Shown: positions 10,501-23,658 of the stretch, piece by piece
How positions within the stretch are numbered: the first letter of the stretch is position 1
Layout: each line of letters starts with the position of its first letter
Source of the DNA: Malurus cyaneus samueli
Taxonomy: Eukaryota; Chordata; Aves; Passeriformes; Maluridae
Length of the DNA stretch: 64,000 bases
NCBI GenBank assembly: GCA_009741485.1
Contig: CM019217.1
Span: 44,256,950-44,320,949, forward strand
Direction: 5' to 3'
Position numbers and translations under genes: made by a program
Notes under the pieces: generated by a model
The model's database searches: none
What the model saw: the letters and a program-made list of their open reading frames with translations, nothing else
What the model was told of the DNA's origin: nothing

Positions 10501-13500
10501 CGACTGGTGGCCATTAGTGAGGGGAAGGCATGCCCATGGCAACAGGAAACACGAATCCTGACGCAAATATCTAGTGGCAAGTAGAAATAGAATTACTAGA
10601 GCGAGAGGATACAGATGAATGGGGAGGGACATGGAGAGACATACACACACCCTAGAAGGGGAGCACAGGCGAAACTAGAACCTGAGATATGCCAGACTTC
10701 CCCCTGCAGATACCAAGAGGGTAAGCGAGTACCTGGGAGTAAATACCTCACAGGAAAGGGAAAGGACTCTCATCGTGATCTCCTTACGTAAACTGTTTCC
10801 CATTGGGGTCTGGGAAGGGATACAACACGGGACCACGAGATGACAGAAAGTAACATAAGAAAAAAACCTATGGATGTATATCATCTCTTGATTAGCTCTT
10901 GTGACAGTCTGATATATCACGAAGAAATGAGAGATCTATGCCTACTGTATGAGGACTAACAATAAATACACCTTGTGGAGCGAGCAATCTAGAAGCTAGT
11001 GTGAAATGGGACACGAAATCCCCGTGGGACAGGTGAAAGCTATTTCCGTGTGGAGAAATATAATACATAACAGGAACACGGGAAAAGACCATGGACAACG
11101 GAGAGCTCACACCCTTCAGTGGGGGTACCTGTGGATCGTCTTAATCTCCCATGGGAACATAGAGAAGAAGTAAACTTAAAGCACTCAAACTTCATGGGCA
11201 TTCAGAAATGAATAGAGAGTAAACACCATCAAGACAACCTGGGAGCATCCCATGGGACGGGGAAGAACCTGGGAGCAATCCCATGGGAGGAAAAGAAACT
11301 CCGGGAGCAATCTCGGATTGGGTACCAGAGATCATGAAAAGACAAGTCTCTTGGGAGCATCTTGCTATGCCGTGACATTCGGAAAATTTACGAGAACCCT
11401 GCGGCAGCAGACGCATAGGACGCAGATTTGGAAATCATCCTTATCTCCTGAGCAGGAGAAACCTTGAAGCATTTCATTCACCACCCTCTCCTAGTCCCAT
11501 CTTTTATGAACCCCCCAACCACTTGAGTCAGCAACTCGCTGACTATAATGCCGCAGCCAAGAGTCTGCCTCAAAGGGGGTCACCACACCACTATTTCTAG
11601 CAGTGAGAAAAGGATGATCTAGAATGGAGGTTGGCGAGACGGAAAAGCAAGCGCTACCGGAGGAACATTGTCAGCGAGAGAGGGATTCCCCGTTCTGTCT
11701 TGGGAATTACCTCAAAAGTGCATAGTGTTTACCAATACCTTTCTGAACATGATTTTAGAATGCCAACTATGATTCTCGAAGAGAATTTGCCCAAATCACC
11801 GTTCTAACACCTGCAGGTTACCTAGCCAGACAGCAATTATAGCTAAAGAACATAAACAAGAATAGTAAACGGGCCTAACGGCATAGGCCATGGCGGCGGG
11901 TGAAGCCGCGTGCAAATCTAACTTACGGGCAATGCACATATACCAACCCCATTATAACGCTGCGTTCACCACTAGGGACGACTAAGTAAAAACCCAGTTA
12001 ATTTTCCTGATATAAAACCTGAAGGATCAACAAGGACTGTAGAGAGGACCCAAGACTCATTACACAGTGATGCCAACGCGATAAACGAAAAGTAATATAC
12101 TATTAAAACACTCACCAAATTTCCTCTTGTTGATTCTCTGGTTCGGGCTGGTTTGGGTCGTTCTTAAATCTTTAGCGAACTAGGTTTTGTAACGATAGCG
12201 TAGTGATCAGCTTATAAATGTGGATCTCTATACTGATTATATAGCCCTCATGTGATGCCCTACTATTAGGAATCGCATACATGTCCGCCAAGCATTCCTA
12301 CTAGATGAATCACCTGCCCTTGCCCACAAAATCAATAGGAGTAAGCAGGGATCAGGCAAAGAGAACCCACCGGCAACAAGTGAGATCTGTTGTGAGGGGG
12401 ACCTATCACCATGAACCTGTGACATTTGTCCGTATATCTCCTATGTGTCCTTCTCACAACTTAAAAATAAAGGAAAATTTTGCTTTAAAAAGAAAGACAG
12501 AGGACCAAGAAGGAAACATCAAGTAATCATGGTTCGTCCTGTGTTTAGCATAACACTCAATTTCACTGACATGACTCATTCTGACCCGAGAGAAAGAGTA
12601 CAAGTGGATTGGTGGTCAATAGGGGAAATAAAGAGGTTGAACACATCTCAAGTATTCTATCTATTAAACCTTCTCATAAATTACTTGAATTGCAACTCTC
12701 TATATAGTAAAATCTTACTTATCCACTAATATATCTCTGGTGCGTGTATTTGCAAGGTGAACAGATTAACCTAGAGAGGTCTCACATTCCAAGGCCCACG
12801 CAAGGGCACCCTTCCTATTGGGTAGAAAGGTTCTGAAGAGTGTGCCAGAGATCTGCTAGGGTCGAGGCAGATCCTTTGCAGCAACGTTCAACCAAAGGCA
12901 GGACGGGACCCCCCTTTAAACCCCAAACAACACACAATAAAAGGAAAAAAAAAAAACCATAAGCTTGTCTTTTGAAGGCGTGTGGCCATGAGCGGAATAG
13001 CAGCCACGGCACGCTATCCTTAGAATCTTGCAGATTACTTAACTTTACCTCTTCAGCTGAGGAGTGCAAGTGAGAAGGTGGAATTCCAAGTGGATATGAT
13101 TCACCGTCAAGACAAGGGTGGTGGAGATGTGTGGGTGATGGAGCAGGGAGTATGACTACCTAAAGAGGGTCCCATGGGAGCTCCAGTTTCCAGCGTTCGT
13201 GATACATGAGAGAGGTACCAGTGAGTCTTGCCCTGAACTACATTAACGTGAGGGATTAAAATCTCACTGCCGATCTGGGAGCCACTCTTATAGTTAGCTT
13301 AGATTTGCAGTTGTAAAGATATAGGCTATTGGTCCATTTATTTTATTAGGTAGTGGACCAATGTTGTGAGTATACGTGCATTACTGTCACGAATTACGCT
13401 CTCCAGCTGGTCGATCCTGACAGAGGAATTGCCACGACACCTTTTGACGCCCTCAACCACAGGACCCTCAGAATTGTTGATGACTTGGATCCGGCCAATC

Positions 13501-15260
13501 TCAAGGACACAAGGATGAGCGCTCACCCTGAGTGCCGAAGTGACCATTAACCAGCCCCATCCATGCAATGTGAAGCTGACCTGACACAGCATGGAATCTC
13601 GAGACTCGGAGAAGAGAGGCGGTACTGATGAAGTCGGCTGGGATAAGGTCAACACGACAAACATGCGCATTCGATTGGAGTGAACTTATCGGGCCAGAAC
13701 AGATGGGGGGCAAACCTTCACGTGCCCGGAGCGGGATTGTTCTAGACACACAGGGTTGGAATCCTTAGAGAATGTGTGAGTTGAAACCAACGGGGGTCAC
13801 ATGGGGAAAAGTAATAAAAAAGATGCACCACAAACGAATTGACAAGTGTAGGTAAAGTCTCGTCTTGAGACAGATGACCCCTCGGGTCTGTGGTTTCATG
13901 TGCTTAGTTGGACAGTGGCAGACAAGGGGGGAGCGTCACTGAGGAGGGAATAACCTCCTTGTAAATTAAAGCCCCGAGCGTACAGGAACGACAAGGCCCA
14001 GTGAGTTAGCCTCCGTGTGGGGTAGGGCTTCTTCGTAGTGGGAATATAGAGCGGCGGTACCAACTATTTGGTGGGAGTATATCAAACAATACGATATAGG
14101 GGGAGAGATTCCCCAGAGTTGACCCCCTCAGTCGTCGGGAGGCGGTGCGGCAGTCCTCTTCCCACTTACACATGAGTGCAGCCTCTCTTCCTAAACAGCA
14201 CCTCTCTCCCAAGATGATCAACGACTAGCGAAATTATGGGATTATAGGAGATGTAATAATCAGGAAGGAAAGAGAGCTTTGGTGAGTAAATGCTCACCAG
14301 GATGATGACGCCGAAGGACCTGGGAAATATCCAGCTGTGAGTGAACAGTAAGCAACAGGGGACAATGGATTCTTGTGTGATTCGCTAGAGTGGAGTAGAA
14401 GGGGAGAGTGCTGAGATGCATTGAGAGACCGAGCAAGAGAATCGCTGAGGAAAGCAGGTTGAGAACTATGGGAACATCCATGGACAAAACAGAGGAAGGC
14501 AAATTCATATCAACCTGGAAACATTCACCGACTGGGACGGCGGAAAGGCACCACCTAGGGGAGAAACAATCCACACAATACGGGCACACGGTGAGGAAAT
14601 AGAAGACCAGGATCAAGATTCATATGAGGGAAACAATTAGGGGAAGGCACTGGGAGGATCTACATTTCTAATTGAGGAACTATGATCGACATGTGTTGAA
14701 TTGTAAATACGGTATCAAAACAAAACATCAGGAAATGGATGCATTACGGTAAAATGTGCATACACATTGAGAGACAGGAAAAGAGAATATTGTGAAGCCA
14801 TAATAACTTAATTCCACACTGTATCCCTTCAGGGACAGAGGTTACCTGAGGTTATATAATGTACAAATGGAGATTTAGTAAATTAAACAGGAAATAAAGG
14901 GTAAAGCACCTGAGGAAGGATCCCTGCTGGGATGCTGGGTATGGGATCTCCAGGCGAAGGAGCTATGAGGATTTGGAGCAGTCAATGGGATGGGCTGCGA
15001 GCTAATAGACTACGTGCGAACAGAGGGACAAAAGGGCTGTGAGGGAAAGCATTAAACAACCGCATATGGAATACAATGATAAAGACACATTGGGAAACCT
15101 CCACGAAGGAGAACATGGAAAGAAGCGACTATAATGGAGAGTTTGCGATACCTGCAGCAAATGAGTGTCGCGATCGAACCGAAGCGATTATGAGCTCATT
15201 GGGATAGATGTAGGGAAAGAGAGTGATCAATAGAGGAGCAGCCATCTGGACAAATGGGAC

Positions 15261-15621
15261 GTGGGGCTGGGGTCCCATCCCCGTTCCCTCACCACCACGG
15301 AGCAGGAGGTGTTGTCCAGCAGGAACAGCTCCGCTCCCACGGCCAGGAGCACCATGGTCACCCTGTCCTGGGACAGCACGGCCCAGCACGGCGGGGGCTT
15401 CTGCAGCCCTGCGGGGACAGCGTGAGACCCCCGGGACAGGGTGGGGACAGAAGGGGACAGAGGGACAGGCACGGACAGGGGGACACCCACCGGGGACCTC
15501 GGGCAGGCGGCGCAGCTTGAGGTCGTCGATGTTGGTGGCGAGGGAGAAGCGCAGCGCTCCCGTCAGGATGGCCACGCCCGTCCCAAATTCCGTGTGGAAA
15601 ACCTGAGCCTCCAGCACGTGG
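15261..15621 (-). pseudogene. VPS16: Clean inverted island holding two VPS16 exons (assembly copy)
   Basis: The reverse complement equals 2013-2371 as far as I can compare by eye. It covers most of the exon 1999-2143 (here 15491-15621, translating [19 protein letters not shown]), the intron, the complete exon 2226-2341 (here 15293-15408) and its donor. The flanks become noisy at once on both sides. An exact match inside a sea of noise points to local polishing of an artefact, not an evolutionary duplication. Confidence 0.88.
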
Positions 15622-18600
15622 ATGGCTTTCAACTTGCGGACAGCAACCTACGTGCCATAAACGTTAAACGCAGGCAATCTATTAGAGGGCCCGAAGAGCT
15701 GGGACTAAAACCACAGTCGTAGGTGGGACAAATTCGGCGCGAATTGAGCGCTGGGGATATGTGAAACCACTTGACTACACATTGTGTCGAGATGGACGAG
15801 GGGGAATGTCCTGAGGTCTCCGAAGAGGAGTATTAACAGCGCAAGCCTGTGTAAGTGGCCAAGAAGAATGGTGAAAGGCCCCTGGAAAACACGAAAGAAA
15901 CTCAATGACGGACTACGCAAAATAATCACTGTTGGGGCGCTTTTCTGCAAAACACACCCACCCATCCCTAGGGCAACAAATTCTTTATGCCTACAGGCTG
16001 AGAAACTCGGAAGGATATTCGTCGGATAAAGATATGAAATGCATTATGGAAAACACAGTGAATATGAATTGCGTGATCATTGCGGAATTAAAGAATTTCT
16101 CTTCCCTGGATCGAGGGGTCGGAGCCAGCGGCTCCTGAGATGCGGATTTGTCTTCCTAACCGAGAAAATGCCTAGACTATGGAGTGCCGAAACACACTGG
16201 AACTTGGCGACCAGGAAGGTGCTCCAAGTCCCAAGGCCTGGACATTGGGCTTAGGATCACTGGGATAGCAGGAGAAATGTCCTGGGTGATGGATTGGGAT
16301 CGGGTGGGATGAGATGGAGATAGTTTGGAGAGGCATGGGGGAATTGGTGAAGATCAGATATTAAGGAATGAGAGGAAAGTGGATGGAGGAGGTGAAGATG
16401 GGTTGGACAAGTATCTCAACAATTACGAGGAAGTGCTTTCTCCCAAGCTCTGGTAGCGCATCCCCGACCGTTCCCTCCTCTCCTCTCCATTGCCTGATAC
16501 GTGCGTTTAGAGCACAACTCGCAAGAATACAGGCTTCGTTTATGACCATCGGAAAAAGTCCTATATTTCTAGATATAAATGAGTAAAAGGTGCTATACTA
16601 TTAATTATTTTTGATTCACTCGAGGTAGCATGTACAGTACATGAATAGGCTTGCATTCCAATAATTTATTTTTGTTATCTGTTTCTTCTACTGCTGCTTT
16701 TCTTATAAAAAATTGATGTAGTATCTTATCTTGACAATCTGCTGGGAGTCTCCTGGATGCAACAGCAAGTCCTCCCCGCTTGTCACATGGCCCAGGTGCA
16801 ATCCCAGCCGGCCTCTTCTATCAGATTCCATAACCCTACAGCTTCTTAAGTGTTTTCCACTTCTAGCGAAAAGTAGCTATCGGCTAGAGGCAAGTGAGTC
16901 AGCCTCCTAGATGTATAGAGTAGCGAACTAGGGTCCCGCTATGACCAATCCCGAGAGAACTAACACCACTGGACAGCTATGATATCATGGAATATAGTAT
17001 TCTGAAACATTAGATGGGCTGCAAAGAGTGGAGTTAGATGATTCAGCATAAAATCCTTCCACTAGAGTCTCGGAATTATGGTTTGGACATTCTTCTATAA
17101 CTGTGCTAGTGCTTGCGTATAGCACACATGCTCTATACCAGGGACACCTACAGCGGCCAAATGGGAGACCCAAGACAATTCCAAATTTTCGATGACATAG
17201 CCGATGACCTCTTCTCTGATCAAGGGAAAGTCCACTGATGCATATTGTTCAAACATTTTTTCCGAGGTATCCCTTAAATAATAAACACCCATGAGATAAC
17301 ACAATCATGGCCCAACCCTCCGTAAAATGTGGTCTCACCAACGCTTTTATCAGAGTTCAGCGACTCCCGTGCACATTCTAAGAAGTATAGGTAGCATGTG
17401 ATGCTTGACGAAGCAGCTTCTTGCAGATAGGCTGCTTTCTTCAAATGGGATCTCACTCAATTCACACCAAAGCCAATTGGTGCAACTAGTCCTTTGAACT
17501 CATATGCTTTTTCCCCACTCCACATTCATGCCTCGCATATACTCAATTCCATTCTCACCTAGTCCCATCTTTCTCATTCCACCCATGTCCTAATCTTTAC
17601 ACATCTCTACCTTTATGCAAGCTATACCAGAGAAGACAACCATCATTTCGTTTTCTCCAAGAGGCCACTCAACTAAAATTGCACTCTCGCGTGCATTAAT
17701 GGCAGGCCTCCTCACTAGCCTCACCCAAACTGTTCGATCGCCTCAGTCCACAATTTGTAGCACGCTGAACCCGCCAGAACTAAAAACGTGACAGGTGTGG
17801 GGGACTTGCTCACTCTTCTCTTCATACTCCGTCTACATACTCGTTCCGCCTTCCTTCTTGTTCTCCCAACCACACCTCACTGCTAACCGTCCTTCTCTGC
17901 TCTTCATCTTCGGATTACTGGCTGGTCGATCCATCATCGTGTCGTGCTGATTACCCCACTCAAATCAATGTACCCCTCGTTCCCCTTCTGAACGCTCACG
18001 TCTTAGTCTCCAACGTGGCTCCCCATCCCCTCATGACAAGCTTTACCGCGACGCTTGTGGCTGCGAGTCTGTATGTCTGCCGGCCAGAGCGGCCTGGGTG
18101 AGGTGGAGAAGTAGTATCCAGTGATTCTCAGACGCTCAGCGGAGAAGACACCGTGAGTCGTCGATGTGGAGTTCATGTTGCTTCCTCCACCGTCTGAAGG
18201 ACAAGAAACGTCCTCAGTCTAGCAGCGGACAAGTGGAAACGATATCTATCGTATGTTCACCACTGTCACACCATTTCCTTGCATGAACACTAACTGCTGG
18301 TTGACATAGGAGCTTGGGGTACATCTAACACTGAGGGGGCTCTGCAATACCTCATTTATTGGGTATCCCTGAAGCAAGAAAATCCTGGAAAACCTGTAGG
18401 AGGGCACAGATCCCAACGCAAATGCCAGCAACCGCAGAGGATTCCGATCAACATGGACCAAGCGCAAGGCCCTGGACCATGACAATGAGAAGAAGAAGCC
18501 TACCCAAACATTAACTGACTCCGGCGTAGAAACACAGCACGGAGAACACATGATGCATTGAAACTGGACTAGGACACACACGCTCCATGAGATCCTCCCA

Positions 18601-21600
18601 AGGAAAACTCCCTCGCGAGGCAAAAGCCAAACATATGCCCCCTATAACTAGATAGCCTTGGATGACCATCTGCCCTGCCCAGAGAGTCTAGGGCGCCATG
18701 ACCAGAGCGCCCCACAACAGAAAAACCGGTCAGAACACACGGTGACCCTCAGTGAAAAAAAGTAAAATAGGATCACTCTACATATCGCATCCCGCAGATA
18801 ACACCCTCCTTGGACACGTGAAGTAGAGAGAGAGACCCTCGCTGTGGACGTCACTCAGGGCTATATGGATCTTCAAGGGTCTACCGGTATCCCACTGATA
18901 GTGCATAAATGCGTGAGTCTCCACTCCCCTAGGGATCCCCTGAACAATCTCCCGTGCACAGATTGCACTGCAGGAAACCTACTGGCGCCTCCTGACAGAC
19001 CTGGCTCCCTCCAAGTCCACCCAACCACGCGGAGCACTTCTTCGAAGAAGACCGCTTATCCCCCCACTGAGGAAAGAACACTCACGCCTTCAGGTGCGCC
19101 ACACAGGTTCTCTTCCACGACACTAAACATCTCATCCAGCCATGGGCGCACTCCACAACAGCCAACTCCTGCATGCGTCCCACAAATGCTTCCTTTATAC
19201 ATCTTAATGATCACAGAAAGCTCGGGAAAGAAACTCTTCAGATGTGGCCCCTATCCCCAGCCCCAGGACCCCTATCAACTCCCTACTGACTCTCCAACCC
19301 TGCTGACAACCACCCCGCACAGTGGACCTTGCCAACAACATAGGAGAGAGCCCTTAGGAGGCTATTGGAACTAAAAGAAAAACCACCCCCAAAAGACTCG
19401 CATTCTCAAAAGCTACCGCGAATGCCATTACACCCGATAAGCCGTGGGCATGTCTAGTCTCCGCCAACATATACCACAACTGAGACAATGTAGGACCATC
19501 TGACTTCTACTTGAAGACACTACCTCACTCTAGAGCACAGACTCGCATGTATGCATCAACCACGCTTCCCGAATCCCATTACTCACAACGGAGAAAATTG
19601 TTCCTATTTCCTCTGAGTGAACACTTCCTTAGTCGGCAAATGCATACTACAGATCTCCACTTGCCAGGTATGCAGTCTTATTCACAAGGGTGCGAATTCC
19701 CAGCGCACAGCAAATCCATCCAGCAACGGCACTAACTGCTCTGAGGTGTACGCCCTGGTTATGCCCCCGGACATTGACCGTGTAATTGCTTTCCCAAAAC
19801 TTATGGAGCGAGGCACACAATGCCAAATCTAACTAGGAGCACGCGTGTGCCCATTTCATTTGGTAGACCCTTCACCGGTTAGATGCAAGCTATGCTCATC
19901 GTCATCATGCCATCGACCAGGGTGTCACTAGTTAGGCCAGTGTAAACAAACCCCATAGAGACACGCGAGTTGCGGAACGAGGGACGGGTAAACAACAATG
20001 GGCTTTGGGAAATGGAGAGAGAGAGGGAAAGGGCAGAGGCCGACTCTTGAATAGGGATCCCGTGGTGACAGAGGGAACAATTCGCTTGTAGGTGTACCTG
20101 GGCTCCACAGCGAAAAGCCCGCTGCCACGTTCCTTTGCAACTTGTAATATCGCAAGATATTACAGCGTTGTACCGCCGCCAGCGAGGTGCGTCCGCCAAT
20201 CTTGAGTGTCGACGGCTCGCAATGCGGGTGAAACTGAAGAAGGAAAACCTAGGTGCACCCTGTAAAAATTGATTCTGTCCTAACGAGGGTGCAAGCGAGG
20301 GAGAAGGTGGCAGAGAGACCCATATGTGGTAATGGCAAGACATGACCATAAGCTATGTGTGTAGTCACCCTTATTTGGCAGGGCTATCGTGGGATAATAT
20401 GGGGAAGGGAACAAGCAATGCGCCAATCTAGAAACTTCGGGTATACTGGTGTCAAGTCGCCGAAAAGCGAGCGAGAGAAAGAGTGACACACAGGACGCCA
20501 CTCTTTGATAGTGTGAGCAGGGACGGAGCTTGGTGTACGAGATGGGGATCAAAAGAGGAATCATCGGCAACAATCCCTTTTGGATGAAGTGTGCTACAGA
20601 GTATCACTCGAAAGAGCCGGTTGCCCTAAGCAACTCCAGGAACATTGGTATTTTCCAATCGCTTACTACCTAATGCACACCACAATGCAACAAATCTGAA
20701 CGAGACACGTCGCACCCCACAACCTAGGCAGAAGAGAGTCTCCAAGTCGGTTGTTCCGCAAAATGAGTTGTCTCCCTGTTAATTTTCACGCCACTATCGT
20801 GCCGTTACCCCGTGCAATCCAACTAAGGATTCTTACCCGCTCGTACATTATCTCCACCACCATGACAAGTTGCTGAACATGAAATTAGAATCTCTATTAC
20901 TTATTTCTAGGAGATTCTTAGCAGTTGCAATTTATTTTTTTCTGAACAAGGGACAGTCTTCAAAGAAAGAGAATTGCCCAGTGGCACTATGGTGTTATCT
21001 CTGAAGCCTGTAAGAGAGCAGAAGGAATGTAAATTCAATCCACTCGTAAACAAATTAAACATTGTTGTCTTTAGTACAGGTCACTGTATTTAACACTTTT
21101 TCAAGAATCTTGTTATTGAGCGGGGTTCATCAAATGAGACATATGCACAACACAGCTGGGACTGACTGACGGAGCACAGATGTGTATCTACTAAATATAC
21201 TTGTCAGTGTAATGATCGCTGTCGTGCCCCTGCCGCAAGATAATGTGCTACGACCTGAGTGCTGACCCACGGTACATGACGAGGAAAACATCCCACCACC
21301 AATTATCCAGTCACCACTGTTGATGAAGTGCGGTCAACAATAGAAGTACCGACCTTATGTACACACACAATGTCGTACTACGCACACGTGGAAAACTATT
21401 CTCTCTTTATATTCTGCCACGCATGCTAGACTGAAAATTCAAACACCAAGTCAGACAAGAGAAAGAGCAGATACTGCGGAGGCACAGTGTTGGCTTCACT
21501 GCGAAGAGGCTGTTCTTGCTTCTTACTCGCCTGTGTCCGGCCGGTGGAGAGTAATCTAAAGGGATGCACAATGGAGTCTGGATGCTCTGTTTAATCTTTC

Positions 21601-23239
21601 CTCAAAAATATAGTATCGTAGGACCTGGTAAAGGTATTGTGATTGGTTGCACAGAAAAGATCCCTGATATCTATTACTGTGTGATAGATCAGCCTGAAAC
21701 CACTGAACACATTATTTTACTTAACGGTGCTATTAGAGTCCATAAATTAAAATACCTTTTAGGAAAAAAAAGAAACAAATACATTCAACACACATTCTTC
21801 TCCTGTGTTAATACAATCCAACCCTGTAAACACTACAAGTATTAAAGATAAGAAGATGTTGTCCTCCGTCTTCTTGGCTTCATCGCGTGCTCCCTTGTAA
21901 TCCAGCTTTTCTGTGTAAATAGCAAAGAGTCATGCGGAGATTGAACTCACCAGAATGATTAAGACTTTCAATTTCCGTATTTGAGAAGCTAGAGAGGGCG
22001 GTGTGCTAACAGATGATAATACGTCATAAGACTTGCCAGAATTGATTTGGGGGAGGCGGACACGTGCTTGGGAGAATAGCACATCCACATCGTAGTCACC
22101 CGGCAGATAAACTAATTGCATGTAGGAGATATCGAGGAGCAGTGGTGATACAGATCTATGGAGAAAGGCGGAGTGAGCACGAAGCCAAATTTTAAAACAT
22201 AACGCATCGTAGAACGAACAACGACCAGATTTGGTTTATACTGTGCTGCTAGCCAGCGCGTCAGAGCTGCTCCGGCATGAAAGGTCCGGGGGCGTCTCAG
22301 ACCCATTTGGGACGGATAAAGGTAAAGACCAGAAAAAGTTTTTATTCATGGCGTGTGTTTCGGTATTTGGTATAGCCAAGCTGAGTGCACAGAATATATA
22401 TGAGACGTTCTGCGCAACTACTAAGGGAGATGACTGAGAGGAGCGATGTAGCACGCGATGGCCATCACAGCCTATGGTGCGCAATTCGAGTGAGGCATCA
22501 TTGTCAGACACCGCGGATATTTCACCCCTGTCACATCGCTCGAGGGGTAACCGCTCACATATAGGATGCTTCGATATCAGCACACAGTGAAATTGTTACC
22601 AAAAAAGGCCGGTGTTAGGAGGGATATATATATGATAAGAGGGGCATCGAGGAGTTGACTGAAACAGCAAAAGGCAGATAAGCAGAAATGAAGAGATAAA
22701 AAAATTGTGCTAAATGAGTTTCTACACGCTGTAAACAGAAAACCGCCACAGGCCCCAAATATATATACTGTGTCGTCCCTAAGCCCACCACAATTCCTTG
22801 AAAACCAATGGAGAACTGGTGCATTGCGAGACAGCGAACAAGAAGCTGTGCTGCGACTAAATTGACAGCAAAATCGAATGCATATTTCCTTCCCTCAAAT
22901 GATTTCTGCTTAGAGAGATGATCTGAAGGTCTGCCTTGGGAATCCAGTCCTTATTTCAGTTTAGGGTGACAAGAAAATGTCACATCTGCTTGTCTCTGGT
23001 TGGGCCCTGAGGAGCGCCACTACACCGTATTTAGCATGCTTCAGCTCCTTGTGCCTGAACTTTAATGTAATATGGCTTACTGCTCTCGCGCAACTAAGAT
23101 TCATCGCGGGTTCATGATTAGACCAGGGGTAGTAATGCGGGGCTAAAGACTTAGGATTACGGTATTAACCCCTGTGTCAGCTCAAAACAATCATGCCACT
23201 TGTTTTCATGAGAGACTACAAGCATGGAACTAGTGGAGC

Positions 23240-23658
23240 ATCCGGCCCGCACATCCGCTTCAGCTCCAGCTCCCCGCGGCCGCGGGCACCTAGCGCACCC
23301 AGAACAGTGCCACCACAAACTCGGCCACCCAGAAACCGCGGTCGGGCGGCCGAAGGTAAGTGCCGGGCACATCGCACAGGTCGGTGCCCAGCGCCTCTCG
23401 CACGTACTCGGCGCTCAGCGAGCGCACCAGCACCCACAGCAGCACCAGCGCCAGCGCCACGGCGCCCAGCCCCAGCACCCAGGAGCCGGCAGCAGCCCGT
23501 GCGGCCACGAACACGGCCAGCAGCGCCAGCCGCACCCGCGCCGAGCGCAGAACGTGCCGGAAACCGGCCGGGGCGTGCTCCAGGATGCCGCGGGCAAACA
23601 GCGCCCGCACCGCCTCGTAGTCCTGGTCCCGGTACTGTCGGATGCGGAACGACGCCAT
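23240..23658 (-). pseudogene. NAT8-like: NAT8-like N-acetyltransferase, 5' part, frameshifted and cut off
   Basis: NAT8-family proteins are ER/Golgi membrane GNAT acetyltransferases: NAT8 itself acetylates cysteine S-conjugates, and NAT8/NAT8B have been linked to lysine acetylation in the ER lumen. The start MASFRIRQYRDQDYEAV at 23658 matches the family N-terminus. It is followed by the conserved AEHAPA-like segment (LEHAPAGFRHVL), a long hydrophobic stretch from LALLAVFVAA to LVLLWVLV (the membrane anchor) and EYVREALGTDLCDV. After FWVAE (about 23305) the frame breaks. Another frame continues CGGTVLGALGARGRGELELKRM, the expected start of the GNAT fold, then noise begins near 23240. An acceptor-like CCCCGCAG precedes the start at about 23667-23674, as expected for a family whose coding sequence lies in one exon. 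Family assignment is good; the break may be a sequencing error. Confidence 0.75.

Noticed and set aside
18844..19374. 176-codon plus-strand open frame in the noisy block
   Set aside because: No recognisable motif; composition follows surrounding near-random sequence and it lies where the inverted copy is most degraded.
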